This document shows positions 11,801-22,412 of a stretch of 64,000 bases of DNA, piece by piece (position 1 is the first letter of the stretch; each line of letters starts with the position of its first letter). Below the pieces are notes generated by a model. That model was not told where the DNA came from, ran no database searches, and saw only the letters and a program-made list of their open reading frames with translations. The position numbers were made by a program, and so were the translations under genes. The stretch comes from Rhynchopus sp. YZ270_cl-10 (lineage: Eukaryota > Euglenozoa > Diplonemea > Diplonemida > Diplonemidae). The stretch lies in the NCBI GenBank assembly GCA_964035575.1, contig OZ037906.1, positions 744,001 through 808,000 on the forward strand, written 5' to 3'.

Positions 11801-14800
11801 AAATGACGACTGTGGTGGAGTCCTTCATCGACGTGCCGGGGGGGCTCTTCATCTCACAACCACGCATCATTGCGCCGAACCCTTTCATCGGCACCGACGC
11901 GGGGTTGGCGGAGGGCCACAACCTGACGTTCATTCTCCAACCCGATGCTTGGGGGAGCCAGGAGATGCGGATCTGCCTTGTTGACAATGGCGGCACCACC
12001 AACGGGGGGGTGGACCGCACTTGCAAACAATTCTTCATCGACGTCTCCAGCGTCAACGACCCACCACGCGCCGTCACTTCAGGAGTCATCGAAATCTACG
12101 AAGACTCTGGCGTTGTCACCATCCCCGCTTGGCTGTCCATCCTGAATGCCGGCCCCATTGACGAAGGCTTGGGCACGGTCCGGGTTTTGGGCACCACATG
12201 CCCTTCCTCTCCTAGCACGGCTATTTTTGCGGTGCCACCGGTGACCTTCTTTCCTTCGGGCGACGTCACTTTGCAGCTCTTCCCCGACGCCTTTGGGGAG
12301 GTCAACTGCACGGTGACTGCAGAAGACGCAGGCGGCGCTGTTGCTCAGATCCCTATGCGCATCATTGTGCACCCCATCAACGACCCACCCACCTTCTCCG
12401 CTCTATCCGACCTCGTGGAATGGAATGAGGACGGCGGGGTCTACGACCGTCTCTTCGCAGTAGGCCTCAGCCCCGGACCTACCAATGAGAATCTCCAACG
12501 CATCTACTTTGCGTTCAGCCCCATCTCCGGCAGACTTCCACTGACTAGAGCACCAGACCTCCCGACCAACACCATAACATACCCCTATGAAGACCCCCGT
12601 GGTATCTACACAACACTGTTCGATGAGAGTGTGCCATTAGAGTTGCGGCAAAGCGCGACCGACCCTAAGCAAGCATTTCTCAGATTCAAACCCAAACCGG
12701 ACGCCTATGGTGAGGTGACAATGAATATTTTGGTTTTTGACGACGCAGCGGCGGTCATATTTAATTCAACAAACGGAGTAAACGTACAACCAGGCAGAAC
12801 GTCGCTCTATGGAACAACAGCATGGCTTCCCACCACATTTAACAGCAACCTCGACGGCTTAAAGACCTTACAGCTAACGATACGCATCCTCCCTGTCAAC
12901 GATGCCCCGGTGTTCACTCTGGTGCAACCCACGATTCAATTCTTCGAGGACAGGGGTGGCGCAACGGAGGTAGTGTCATTAAGGGACCGTTGGGGTGAAG
13001 AGAACTATGTGGTGCCTGCGAACAGTGTAGTCTCTCAGGGTTGGGCGGTGAGTGTAGCCCCGGGGCCGGCGAACGAGGTGTCGCAGTCGGTAGATTTTGT
13101 GATTTTATGGCCTGTGACGAATTCCTCGCTGTTCTTCTCCCCGCCTGCTGTGCATTACCCTTCGGGTGATTTGATTCTACCATTGAAGCCAAATGCTTTT
13201 GGAGAAATCACCCTTTCCATCAAAGCTGTTGACAACGGAGGGAGGGAACGAGGCGGTATCGATGAGTCTCCTGCGCAATCCCTTCGGGTCATCATTGACC
13301 CTGTGAATGACCCGCCTTTCATTGAGTATGGGTCGCACAGTAATGGGAACAGCATCACACTTCTCGAGGATATCCCTAAGACATTCACGAATTATGCGCA
13401 GCTCATCTCCCCAGGGTTGCTTGAAGAGACAACGCAGACTGTTGTCATCTCAAATGCAGGGGCGTATGACACCGCGTTGATTGAGGTGCTTTCGTTCTTC
13501 CCAGATGGCACCCTCTCGGTTACCCCCAAAAAGGACCAAAACGGTGTTACCTCAGGTTTCATTCAGTTAAAGGATAATGGAGGGACGTTAAATGGTGGGA
13601 TTGATACTGGGTTTGCGAATGTTAGTATCACGGTGCTCCCGGTGAACGACCCCCCGACGTTGTCGTTGCAGAAGACGGAGATCACTGTTGATGAGGACTG
13701 TGGAAAGACGTTTATCCGCGATGTAATTCAGGATGTGAGTCCGGGTCCACCAGATGAGTTTGGACAGCAGATTTTTTTCCGGGTTGTTACTACCGCGCCA
13801 GAACAGTTTGTTGAATTGCCCGAAATGGATGCAACAGGGATTCTCTCTTTTAGCGTCAAACCCGATTTTTCTGGCGCTATTCCAATTCAGATTCAAGCCT
13901 GCGATACAGGGGGTGATGCTAATGGTGGAGTACCTTGCTCCAACTTCTTCAGCTTCACGATTAATGTCATTGCAATCAATGATCGGCCGTTCTTTACCCC
14001 GGGTGCACCGTTTATTGCGACACCCAACAATATCGGCATTTTTGTGTTACCCTGGGCGTCAAACATCCGCGCCGGACCGGCCGACGAAGACCAATCGGAC
14101 CTAAAATTTATTACAACAAATCTGCGTGATCCTACCTTATTCATTGATGGAGGCGCGCCTTCGATTGATGCGGACGGTGTTCTCCGCTTTGAAGTGAACA
14201 ACCTCCGTTCTGGCAACACCACAGCAACGTTTCACTTGCAGGATAAGGAAGGCCTGATGTCGCCGGAATATCAGATTTTGATTGAAATTTTTGATCCGTC
14301 TGAAGCACCTTTGGTAGCGGTTTTGGATCAACTTTACGACGACTTTTCGATTCGCGGGTTTCAACAGAGCATTGGTCGGGCGATGGATATTGACCCGGAT
14401 TGTGTGGTGATTCTCAAAACACAACCCGCCACGGTGCGTGTCAACTTCCGCTTTACAAGAGAATGTGGTCGCTTCTCCGCCTCCTTCCTCAACAATGAAT
14501 ACCTCAACCGTGTTGCCGACCCCGCATCCGCGCTGAACACAGAGTTGCGTATCCTCTCCTCCTTCTCAGAGGGGGTGCGCAACACCCAGGTCAACCAAAA
14601 CAACTTGAAGCTGTTGGAGGACAACGTCGTCCTCGAAAACGGCCGCTACGTCGAGCGCGACGACGAGGACGACAACCGGGACACCCTTGTCATAATTCTT
14701 GTCATATTCTGTGTCGTCATTTTTGTTCTGGTCATTGGTGTGATTTTTTGTGTGCGGAGGTACCTCAGACGGCGACGGTGGGAAGCAGACAACGCAACGT

Positions 14801-15612
14801 ATGAGGAAGGAGCTGCTGCGGAGCGTGCCTATGAGGACCGTGTCCTTGCAAATGGCGGCGAAGTGACGACGGTCGACAATATCGCACACGACCCCGACCT
14901 CATCCTCGAGGACTCACAAGGCAACGTTGCGCAGGTGGAAACGTACTCCCCTGGGTCAGGTGTCCGCATCTACCACCAAGGGTCCCCCCGCGGCAATGCC
15001 TCCTCCATTGTCTCCGCCGTATCGTATCTGAGCAACTCACAGTTTCTGACGGCATTGCAGAACACCGACTCCGCTTCGTCAGAGGCAAAGCAAAAGCAAA
15101 GCGGGTACTCGGACGCAAAGCCACGCTCCAGTTTGATAAGCGGTGGTGTGATTGGCACAGACGAGCCTGGAGAAAACCCGATCGATGTTACCTTCTCTGG
15201 AAGTGCCCCGCCGTCACGGAGAGGGAGTTTAGTGGGGTTGACACGGCATGGGAGCACTGCGTCCGCAGGGCAACGGCAGGCTGCGGCACGTGGTGTTCTT
15301 GCAGCACCTGTTGCCACTCAGAGGAGAAACCCTCTGCGTGAGGAGCCTACACTGCAGACCACACGAGACTTAGATGGAACTGTTATCCCTACGCTTTCTG
15401 CAGCGGTTCTCCAGAGAGCGGAAGAAGAAGCGTGGGGTGGGGGTGGTGGTGGTGGTGGTGGTGGGTACCAGCCAGAGGAGGACGAGACTGTCATATCCGA
15501 AGATGACACCGGTGCAGCAGGTGTGCACGGCTCAGAGAAACCCCCTTTCGAACCAAACGCAGTAGTCCACATGGACAGCACCCGATATGATGAAGAGATT
15601 GTGATAAATTGA
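5858..15612 (+). CDS. Giant cadherin-like/EGF-like repeat type I membrane protein
   Basis: Exons 5858-10895 and 10943-15612 join in frame to give about 3235 aa. The N-terminus has a clear signal peptide (MMHTTVLLWCCVLLLVQLVS, then AAPPTF). Residues about 270-580 hold six Cys-rich EGF-like modules (repeated CNNGGG and TCDDC). Before and after these run about 17 beta-sandwich repeats of roughly 120-170 aa, each closing with an NDPPSF/NDAPTF-type junction (for example ILPVNDAPTF) and many carrying DNGGT.NGG, typical of cadherin-like calcium-binding domains. A single membrane segment lies at about residues 2928-2952 (LVIILVIFCVVIFVLVIGVI), followed by RRYLRRRRW and a cytoplasmic tail of about 280 aa with a Gly run. 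The likely role is calcium-dependent cell-surface adhesion or an extracellular coat; this is inferred from domains only. The frame is fully open over 9.7 kb apart from the intron. Confidence 0.9.
10896..10942 (+). other. 47-nt intron in the cadherin-like gene
   Basis: Donor GTATAAC, acceptor CTCTCTGCAG, phase 1. Splicing gives VISGRDIVVLENWDG and restores the second half of the protein. Without it the frame stops at 10927. It is much shorter than the other introns here. Confidence 0.85.
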
Positions 15613-16677
15613 AAAGGGTATTTTTTAGATTGGGGTTTGTGAAAATGTGGTGCAATTTTTGAGTTGCAAAAAAAAGGGGAAGAGGGGGATATGGTAAAAA
15701 AAAATACCACACCATATGGGGAAACCCCTCTTTGTACCGAAAGTATTGGTCAGTTTTAGAAATATTTTCGTTATGAACGAAAACATAGTTTTTTTTTGCG
15801 TGAAATCCAGGCCACCCGCCAGGATTTTGAGTTTTTTTGAAACCTTCTTTGTTTCTTTTATATAGATTGTCCACCATGTTAGATTTGCTGTTTTTGTTTT
15901 TTGTTTTTTGGTTACAACTTCATGTCAGAACGCTCCCTTGCAACACTACAACGACGTTCACAGCCACTGAGCTGGGACTCCCCCCTCTGAGCACTTGCGA
16001 AGTGCATGCAAGCCTGCGTCTTGACACAATGATACGACCGACTCACATTGTTGCCATGTGTCGGTGGTAGGTGTCTTCATGACTCGATGTTTTCCCCTCC
16101 TACGTTTTCGAGAAGGGGTTTTCTCTGGTAATGGCACCCTGTGAGTAGGTTCCTTCATTGGTGCCGAAAGCGTCTACGCGTATACCATGCGCACACGGGT
16201 CGACCATCGATGTTACCCAACTCTCGAACGCTTCTTTTTAATAGGCATGTTTCCGGCTCTGTGTCGCTACGACATGGATATCTGGGAGTGGCGCTTTTTT
16301 TAATCTCAGATTTGATGCTGCATCTCGACTATCCCCCATACCACACCTACAGTGAGAGAAGAGATGTGCAAATGTTTGCAGGTGTCTTTTTGGCAGAAAG
16401 ATGTGTGTGTATGAGGTGCATTCGTCATTCAAGTGTTCCTTTTTATGTTCGTGATGTGTTTATGCGCCTTCATCGGTGAAGTGTCATACCTTTTTCGTAC
16501 CAGTTTTCTGTGTTCGTCATAGAATGTTCCCCCATCCCCTCGTGCACTCCTTCACTGCTCCCCCACCCAGTAGAACTTAGCGCACCATCGTGCACAATGC
16601 AGAAAGCATTTAGAGAAAACAAAACAAAATAAAAAAAGGTAGCCGAATATTGTCACAATGCCATCAGAAAATGCCCA
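15613..16677. other. Intergenic region
   Basis: No gene or clear element recognised. The first 250 bases are A/T-rich. Around 16395 is a short GTGTGTATGAGGTGCATTCG stretch resembling a degenerate hairpin repeat. Confidence 0.5.
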
Positions 16678-16731
16678 GTTTACCTCCCAACTCTGTGGAG
16701 ACTTTTTAACCACCAGACCCCGGTGATATTC
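16678..16731 (+). promoter_or_regulatory. 72-nt core element, 5'-truncated copy (P1)
   Basis: Begins at GTTTACCTCCC and continues through CTGTGGAGACTTTTTAACC to CCCCGGTGATATTC. The first 18 bases of the core, including the CTCCAC arm of its hairpin, are missing. The following 75 bases match the SYYPYY leaders, but the gene behind it is the WD-repeat protein at 16849. Confidence 0.75.
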
Positions 16732-16848
16732 GAACACATCGATTCCACTTTTTGCAGTGGTCCTTTGTGTGGATCAGATGCCTGCACCTGTGCAAGCTGC
16801 TCGATTAGAAGGTGTCTTTGAGCACCATACGAAGACCTGCGACACGAG

Positions 16849-17952
16849 ATGCACCCTCCACACTCCAGGCACTCTTCTTTGATGGATGTGTCTGCGTCGC
16901 ACCGCGACAGCAGCGAGACATGCGTCGTACAGACCTCTGCTGCCGAGACTGTGGGGTCTTTGAAGGAGCGTGTTCTGCAGGAGCTTGGGGTTGGCAGTGC
17001 TGTGGCGACGACACTGGAGCATGCTGGCGTGGCGTACACTGATGAGACACTCCTGAGCAGCACGCCCATCAGCTGTGGGGATGCCGTGGTGGTGGTGCCC
17101 TATGTAGCTGACATACAGGCACATTGCTATGAGGGCGACTATTACTCTGCAGCCCTGTCGCCCTGCGGGCTGTGGTTGTGCCTTGGCGGCGATGATGCTG
17201 TCACAAAGTGGTGCACAGAGACGTGCACCAAGGTGTGGTCTGTTGCAGCTGATGACCGTTGCGATGCTGTCAGGATATCACCCTCGGGAACGTTGCTTGC
17301 TGTCATATGCATCGAAGAAATGATCCTTTACGACATGGCGAACGGAACATCCCTACACAACTGTACGTTCTCCGACATGTTGACCTGTCTCTGCTTCACA
17401 CCCGACAGCAACTTCGTCGTCATAGGCAGCATATGTGGAACAGTGCTGATGCATAGTGTGCAGACCTGCGGCCTTGAAGAAATCGAAGTCTACCCAGGCT
17501 CGTGTACCTTCGACATCGACGCCAATACAGACTACATGGTGGTTGCTTTCCGTGAAGCCCTGCAGGTGCTGTCTCTCGCCACAAAGGGTGTGCACAAAAC
17601 GCTGGAGACCACCGTTGTGTCAGACAGATGCGTGTCTCTGTCTACCACGAATGTGGCTGTTTCCTCTTCAAGTGCGTCCATCTGTGTGTGGGATGTACAC
17701 ACAGGGGCCTGTACAAAGACCATTGGTGTGACAAGTCCTCCGAAACAACTAGCCTGGTGTGAGTCACGTAGGTTCGTAGCCTGCAACTTGTTGGACAAAG
17801 TGCAGTATTTTTCCCTGGACACTGGAGACCTTTCCTCCAACGTGCTCGACTCTGGATCCCTCTTCGAGATACACCTGTCGCATGGGGGTGACTGGGTGGT
17901 GGTCCTGCAGTATGAGAGTGTGTCTGTGTGTCCTGTGTCCCTGCAGTGGTGA
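16849..17952 (+). CDS. WD40-like repeat protein with ubiquitin-like N-terminus
   Basis: A 367-aa single-exon frame. Residues about 27-84 have a ubiquitin-like pattern (TVGSLKERVLQELG ... GVAYTDETLL ... CGDAVVVVPY). From about residue 90 a beta-propeller-like series follows, with weakly conserved WD repeats such as YSAALSPCGLWLCLGGDDAV and ASICVWDVHTGACTKTIGV. There is no signal peptide, so it is probably cytosolic or nuclear, acting as an interaction scaffold. An internal ATG at 16882 is an alternative start. It lies between a core element with SYYPYY-type leader and the SYYPYY coding region at 18115, as if inserted into that leader. Cys content is high for a WD protein. Specific function unknown. 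Confidence 0.75.
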   Translation: MHPPHSRHSSLMDVSASHRDSSETCVVQTSAAETVGSLKERVLQELGVGSAVATTLEHAGVAYTDETLLSSTPISCGDAVVVVPYVADIQAHCYEGDYYSAALSPCGLWLCLGGDDAVTKWCTETCTKVWSVAADDRCDAVRISPSGTLLAVICIEEMILYDMANGTSLHNCTFSDMLTCLCFTPDSNFVVIGSICGTVLMHSVQTCGLEEIEVYPGSCTFDIDANTDYMVVAFREALQVLSLATKGVHKTLETTVVSDRCVSLSTTNVAVSSSSASICVWDVHTGACTKTIGVTSPPKQLAWCESRRFVACNLLDKVQYFSLDTGDLSSNVLDSGSLFEIHLSHGGDWVVVLQYESVSVCPVSLQW

Positions 17953-18114
17953 AGCAGTGGCAAGGGTTCTGCAGCTGCCATATGAGAAACCTTTATTTTG
18001 CATTTGTTTCCGCGTCTCCTCTTTTCGTGGTGTTTATTCATTTGTTTACACACATCTCACTCACAGAAAAATATTTGCGTTCTTCTTAACACCTCACCCA
18101 CACACAACAAGAAG

Positions 18115-18393
18115 ATGTCCTACTACCCGTACTACGCACCGACACCGGTATACCCGTCGTACACATCGTCGATCCTTGCGGCTGACGCAGCTGCCGCAAG
18201 TGCACGTGCGGCTGCCGACATTGCAGTCGCACGTTCGTACGTGCCGCTGTCGCCGCGTTACTCGACGTACGCAGCAGACGCAGCGATTGCGAACGCACAC
18301 GCCACCGCACACGCGAACGCTGTGGCAAGCGACATTGCGCTGTCTGCGTCTGTGCGCCGTGCACGTTTTGCTGCGTACTCGCCGTACTACTGA
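18115..18393 (+). CDS. Ala/Tyr-rich 92-aa SYYPYY-family protein, copy 1
   Basis: Starts MSYYPYYAPTPVYPSYTSS and ends AAYSPYY. The centre is an Ala-rich, probably helical stretch (ILAADAAAASARAAADIAVA). No signal peptide or known domain. It differs from the other four copies by Thr for Ala at residue 10 (APTP against APAP). The 33 nt before the ATG (CTTCTTAACACCTCACCC onwards) match the other copies, but the rest of its leader is replaced by the WD gene region, so its own core element lies 1.4 kb upstream. The 520 nt after the stop are conserved in all copies. The Tyr-capped, Ala-rich composition suggests a structural protein; this is inference. Confidence 0.8.
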   Translation: MSYYPYYAPTPVYPSYTSSILAADAAAASARAAADIAVARSYVPLSPRYSTYAADAAIANAHATAHANAVASDIALSASVRRARFAAYSPYY

Positions 18394-18917
18394 GGTGGGC
18401 AGTGCTGCTGCATGTGCTGCTGCTTGTGATGCTGCTGCTGTTGGGCCTGCACAACAACGTGTTCCTTTTGATAGCGCACACGAGTGCTGTGTGGCCTGAT
18501 TGTCGCCGCATTTTGTTTGTACCGCATTCCCCCCTGCGTTTGTGTTTGCTCAATCCGATGTTATGTTATGCTCCTGTTGCTGACGTTCGGGTTTGAGTTT
18601 GATTATGAATCTGCCTTTTTCTTTTTTTGTCCAACCTGCTGTGTTTGGAAGAGGAGAAGCCTGCACACAGCCGTGTGGTACCAGCTTTGGTGGGGTGTGT
18701 GTGCGATGTGTGTGGTGTGGGAGGAGAAGCTAACCCTTTTCACACATAACTCCCACAACCACATGCTGCGTGCTGCACCCCACCTGCACTTGGACACAAG
18801 ACCACACGTATGAGCTGTGTGCAGGCCTCTTGCTGCTTGTGAGCTGCCTCCCCTTCACCCTTCACCCTTGTTTCACCCTCCACATTCCCCAAATATGTTG
18901 TATTCAAAAAGTCCAAA
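18394..18917 (+). repeat. Conserved 3' region of SYYPYY unit, copy 1
   Basis: Starts GGTGGGCAGTGCTGCTGC right after the stop and runs to TTGTATTCAAAAAGTCCAAA. The same sequence follows every SYYPYY gene with few differences (a C/T change near 18592, a small CTT run). Probably 3' untranslated region plus terminator/polyadenylation region. Confidence 0.75.
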
Positions 18918-19004
18918 TCCACCCCCCCATTGCTTTCCACACCATTTTCCATTCTCCCCTTCCTCTGTTTGCTTCACCTATTGTGCATCGCATACCACAC
19001 TTCC

Positions 19005-19076
19005 AACCGGATTAACTCCACGGTTTACCTCCCAACTCTGTGGAGACTTTTTAACCACCAGACCCCGGCGATATTC
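19005..19076 (+). promoter_or_regulatory. 72-nt core element (P2)
   Basis: Starts AACCGGATTAACTCCACGG and ends CCCCGGCGATATTC. The CTCCAC...GTGGAG arms form a 6-bp hairpin. The 90 bases upstream (from about 18914) also match those upstream of the protease core at 27327. The CUB-like gene starts 170 nt downstream. Confidence 0.8.
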
Positions 19077-19245
19077 GCACACATCACTTCCACTTGGTTG
19101 CTTGCCATTTCATTCAGGAATGTTTCCGGCAGCCCCAATTCGTTCTGTATGCGATGAGAGACCTTCTTCAACCCAAACCCCATTTCACCTCACTGAAGGA
19201 GTTGATTCCAAAACACACCCACACACAGATACAAACACGATAATC

Positions 19246-21210
19246 ATGTTAAATCTGCTCATCCCCGTGCTTATGCTGCAATGCACAGATTTGAGGGCCT
19301 TGTCTGGGACACTGAACACTTCCCTTGCAGAGGATACAACGTGCTGGAACCTGCGCTGTGTTGGGAGGCTTCAGCTTGTGCACAGACGCAACTTCGACGG
19401 TTACTTAACGGTTGATACTGGATTCATTCGTTATAAAGAATCTGAAAGAAAGATAGAACTTTATGCAGAGGACGGCACAACCGAGCTCAAGGCATACTGG
19501 GATGTAGAACTGAGCGCACATATGGATGAGTGTGCAGATGGGAACTGTGACAGCGCTGTGCAGTTCTCGTGGGGCTGCAACACGGCAGCGCCTGCGATTG
19601 AAGACAGCATTGAAGACTCTCCCAATCCCGATGGGCTGGAGGAGTCGTCTGGATATGTACACAAGGACGACCTGTCAACTTTAACTACTACGCATTTCCC
19701 TATTCCCTGCACCGGCACGTTTGAGCTGGAGTACCGCCTCGACTCCTGTGGACAGTTCCGCGTGAGAAATGGGATGGTGTTGCAGAATGGTAAGGTTTTT
19801 TTTAATTCTCCGCTGCGGCTCTGGGCATACCCGACGGTTGAAGCCGGTGTGGTGCGGTTCAAAGCCGACGGCCTCGTGAGGTTGGAGCGTGATCCCTATT
19901 TCCCCTTGTATTACTGCCAGGCTAACAGCAATTCCATCACGTACACGTGGGGATGTAACAAAGCTGCCCCTAGTTTGCCCCAGAGAGATGCACCCAAGTT
20001 CACCCCCAATTGTGGTCTTTTTGCATCGAAGACCTTGGACGCTGCAGGTAGTGTGAGGGTTGTGGCATGGCCTGAGGATGGGTTCGAGAACGGCAAGTGT
20101 TGGGCGCTTGCGTGTGAAGGTGGCACTGTCGAGATCACGTTCTCCAAATTTTACATGTCTGAAAATTTTCTGAATGTGTATGAAATGGACGGAGACCAGG
20201 TGGCTAACTTTTCTTTCCATGAGACGGGTCGTGGAAAGCTGGAACAGTCCTACACCTTCCAAGGATCGGTGATTGTGCAATACGATTTCGTGGCCGGCTG
20301 GCGGAGTTTGCAAGAGGAGCTTGAATTCAACTACGTTTGCAAGGTGGCCACACGAGCGCCCAAGACATTGTCACCGACAGAACCACCTGCAACAGGCGTG
20401 CCTTCAACACCAGCACCCGCGACAGAGTCACCGCATTCCTCGTCAGTGGAGTGGTGCGTCTCTGATGGGGAATGTCAGAAGTACGGTGACGAGGCAGCAA
20501 CATGCGACACATACGAGAACAAGTGCACCTGCGGGCTGGGTTTCGAGAAGCCGCGCAACAAGCACAACGGCAATGTTGCGCACATCTGTGTGAACAACGC
20601 GACACGTGTGTCGGATGTGGTACATATAACACTGGACGTGGACTGCGATGATGGGGCAGCGAAGGGGCAGCGCCTTGCGTCTGTGGTACGCAGCGTTGTG
20701 AAGGGCACGGTGTCGGATGTGCACACTGAGTGTGGGTCGCTGAATGTCCTTGTGAGTATGGACAACGTGCCGCTGCTGGAGGTTGCGGCACTGGACATGG
20801 TGGAGGAGCTGACGGCGGGGATGTCTGCTGCGGGCGATGTGGTGGGGACAGTGCAGTCGGCTGGGCTTGCGTCGATGGACGCACTGCAGTGCAGGGATGT
20901 GAAGAATGCGGAGGTTGTGGCCATTCTAGACGGTATGTGTGTGCCAATGAAGTGTGCTGCCGACCACTTCTTGGATAGTTTGTCGGGCACCGTGCTGGGG
21001 AAGGTGTGCGTGGTGTTGACCCCATCACCGTCATCATCACCATCACCATCTGATAGCCTCGCCGTCGGCGCTATCGTGGGGATATGCGTTGGAGCAGTTG
21101 CCTTCATATCAATCATCATCATCGCCATCATCTTGTGTATCAAGTGCAAGAAAGAGAGCAACCCGGCAACATCCCCCGACTCCGAGAGGGAACCCGTACA
21201 GGATGTGTAG
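19246..21210 (+). CDS. CUB-like/EGF-like type I membrane protein
   Basis: A 654-aa protein starting MLNLLIPVLMLQC (signal peptide). Three related Cys-containing beta-rich modules of about 100-130 aa follow. The first two end FSWGCNTAAP and YTWGCNKAAP, and the third contains VEITFSKFYMSENFLNVYEM and ends FNYVCK, a pattern like CUB domains. A Thr/Pro linker (TLSPTEPPATGVPSTPAPAT) leads to an EGF-like module near residue 401 (WCVSDGECQKYGDEAATCD...CTCGLGFE). A region of about 130 aa of unknown fold follows, then a Ser/Pro stretch, one membrane helix at about residues 606-632 (GAIVGICVGAVAFISIIIIA) and a short charged tail. It is probably a cell-surface receptor or adhesion protein. Start chosen at 19246 because it gives the signal peptide. 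A longer non-ATG upstream frame is leader sequence. Confidence 0.8.
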   Translation: MLNLLIPVLMLQCTDLRALSGTLNTSLAEDTTCWNLRCVGRLQLVHRRNFDGYLTVDTGFIRYKESERKIELYAEDGTTELKAYWDVELSAHMDECADGNCDSAVQFSWGCNTAAPAIEDSIEDSPNPDGLEESSGYVHKDDLSTLTTTHFPIPCTGTFELEYRLDSCGQFRVRNGMVLQNGKVFFNSPLRLWAYPTVEAGVVRFKADGLVRLERDPYFPLYYCQANSNSITYTWGCNKAAPSLPQRDAPKFTPNCGLFASKTLDAAGSVRVVAWPEDGFENGKCWALACEGGTVEITFSKFYMSENFLNVYEMDGDQVANFSFHETGRGKLEQSYTFQGSVIVQYDFVAGWRSLQEELEFNYVCKVATRAPKTLSPTEPPATGVPSTPAPATESPHSSSVEWCVSDGECQKYGDEAATCDTYENKCTCGLGFEKPRNKHNGNVAHICVNNATRVSDVVHITLDVDCDDGAAKGQRLASVVRSVVKGTVSDVHTECGSLNVLVSMDNVPLLEVAALDMVEELTAGMSAAGDVVGTVQSAGLASMDALQCRDVKNAEVVAILDGMCVPMKCAADHFLDSLSGTVLGKVCVVLTPSPSSSPSPSDSLAVGAIVGICVGAVAFISIIIIAIILCIKCKKESNPATSPDSEREPVQDV

Positions 21211-21265
21211 CAAAATGATCGCGAACATATAAAAAAAGGTAGACACTTTTACTTGTTACTTGCGT

Positions 21266-21434
21266 CGCCTCATGAAATGAAGGAGGCAATATGAACAAAT
21301 TATTTTGAACACACTTTGCGGTTCTGGGCACGAACCGTGCTGCAGAGCCACGCCTCACCAGACAGGTCGAGGTGTGTGCATTTCTCCCATGGGGTTTTTC
21401 GTGTGATGAGTGTTTCGTTTCTATTTTTACCATC
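21266..21434 (+). repeat. GCGGTTC-hairpin repeat, copy 1
   Basis: About 170 nt shared with 55027-55203 and 56497-56638. It contains a GCGGTTC/GAACCGC-type hairpin (here GCGGTTC...GAACCGT), then GCTGCAG, AGGTCGAGGTGTGTGC, CCCATGGGG and TGTGATGAGTGTT. Possible structured non-coding RNA or short transposon. Confidence 0.65.
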
Positions 21435-21511
21435 AATAAGAGGATAACAAAAACAAAATATCAAGCGAAGACACCTACCAGCATATCAGTTGATCACGGG
21501 AACCTTTTTAC

Positions 21512-21544
<33 letters not shown>

Positions 21545-21904
21545 GATTGAGGATCAGGCAGGGTAGTAGCTTGAAAGGTGCACTTTTCAAATGTTGCTGG
21601 TTTGCTGGTTTAGAAAATTTTTTTCCCGGTTGAAAGCGGTCGTCGCGCGCTTCGCGCGCGCCTTCCTGCCAACCACTAAGTGGAGAGGCAAAGGGTAAAT
21701 TTTGCGAGACAACAAAGAAAATGGAATATAATCCTGTGTTTACGGCGCTTGGTCTTGCACTTTCCACTAACCGTACGAAGTCAATACGTCTTCCAGAAGC
21801 AGGGGCTGTTGCAACGGTGGGGCATGTTGAAAAAACGATCAACTTTTTGCAGCTTTGGTCAAGTTGCATTTGCGGCTGCAAAATGCAAGGGGATTCCCTA
21901 AGAC

Positions 21905-22035
21905 ATTGTAAACTCTATTTTTTGCGGAGCAAAAAATTAATATAAAGTGTCGCCGCAGGCGAAAAAAAAATTAGGGCATAGTGCAAAACATGCAGCTTTT
22001 TACACCACAGAGTCACTTAATGAACCCTTTTTAGG
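21905..22035 (+). repeat. GCGGAGC/CGCCGCAGGCG repeat, copy 1
   Basis: TTTTTTGCGGAGCAAAAAA, then CGCCGCAGGCG and AGCTTTTTACACCAC.GAGTCACT. The same order recurs at 63745-63870. Flanking DNA is A/T-rich. No coding potential. Confidence 0.6.
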
Positions 22036-22412
22036 GGTTCGCTTACGTGTGAGGCTTTCTTCTGTGAGTGGGGAAGTGGTGCGGGGGAGGCGAAAAACTG
22101 AATCCCGAATCAGGCTTTTTTCTAAATCGGGTCCAAAATTTCCCAAAAACCGAAAATCAATAGTAAAAAAAGTGCGCAACATACCTGTGCATTTTCCCCC
22201 AAAAAAGTGCGTCCCCCCCCCCTGAAAGTGCGTTTTGTCGCATTTCCGAGCCGATCCCGGCATGTGGTGGGGTCATTTTGGAAAAATGGACATTTTTTTG
22301 AGTAGTTGAATTTTCTCACTTTTTCCACAGTCTCACCTATGTGTAGTGGGTGTGCGGTTGGGTGGTGTGGGTGGGTGAATGTGGGAGACAAGTCGATAAT
22401 AAGGTTCGGCGC

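Noticed and set aside
18094-18553. Long minus-strand and alternative-frame open stretches over the SYYPYY genes (and equivalents at 37238, 38951, 46068, 47778)
   Set aside because: Shadows of the GC-rich coding region and its conserved leader and 3' region. The + strand 92-aa frame has the fixed start context and is exactly bounded in all copies.
18817-19245. Extended N-terminus of the CUB-like protein
   Set aside because: It reads through the core element. The ATG at 19246 gives a signal peptide.
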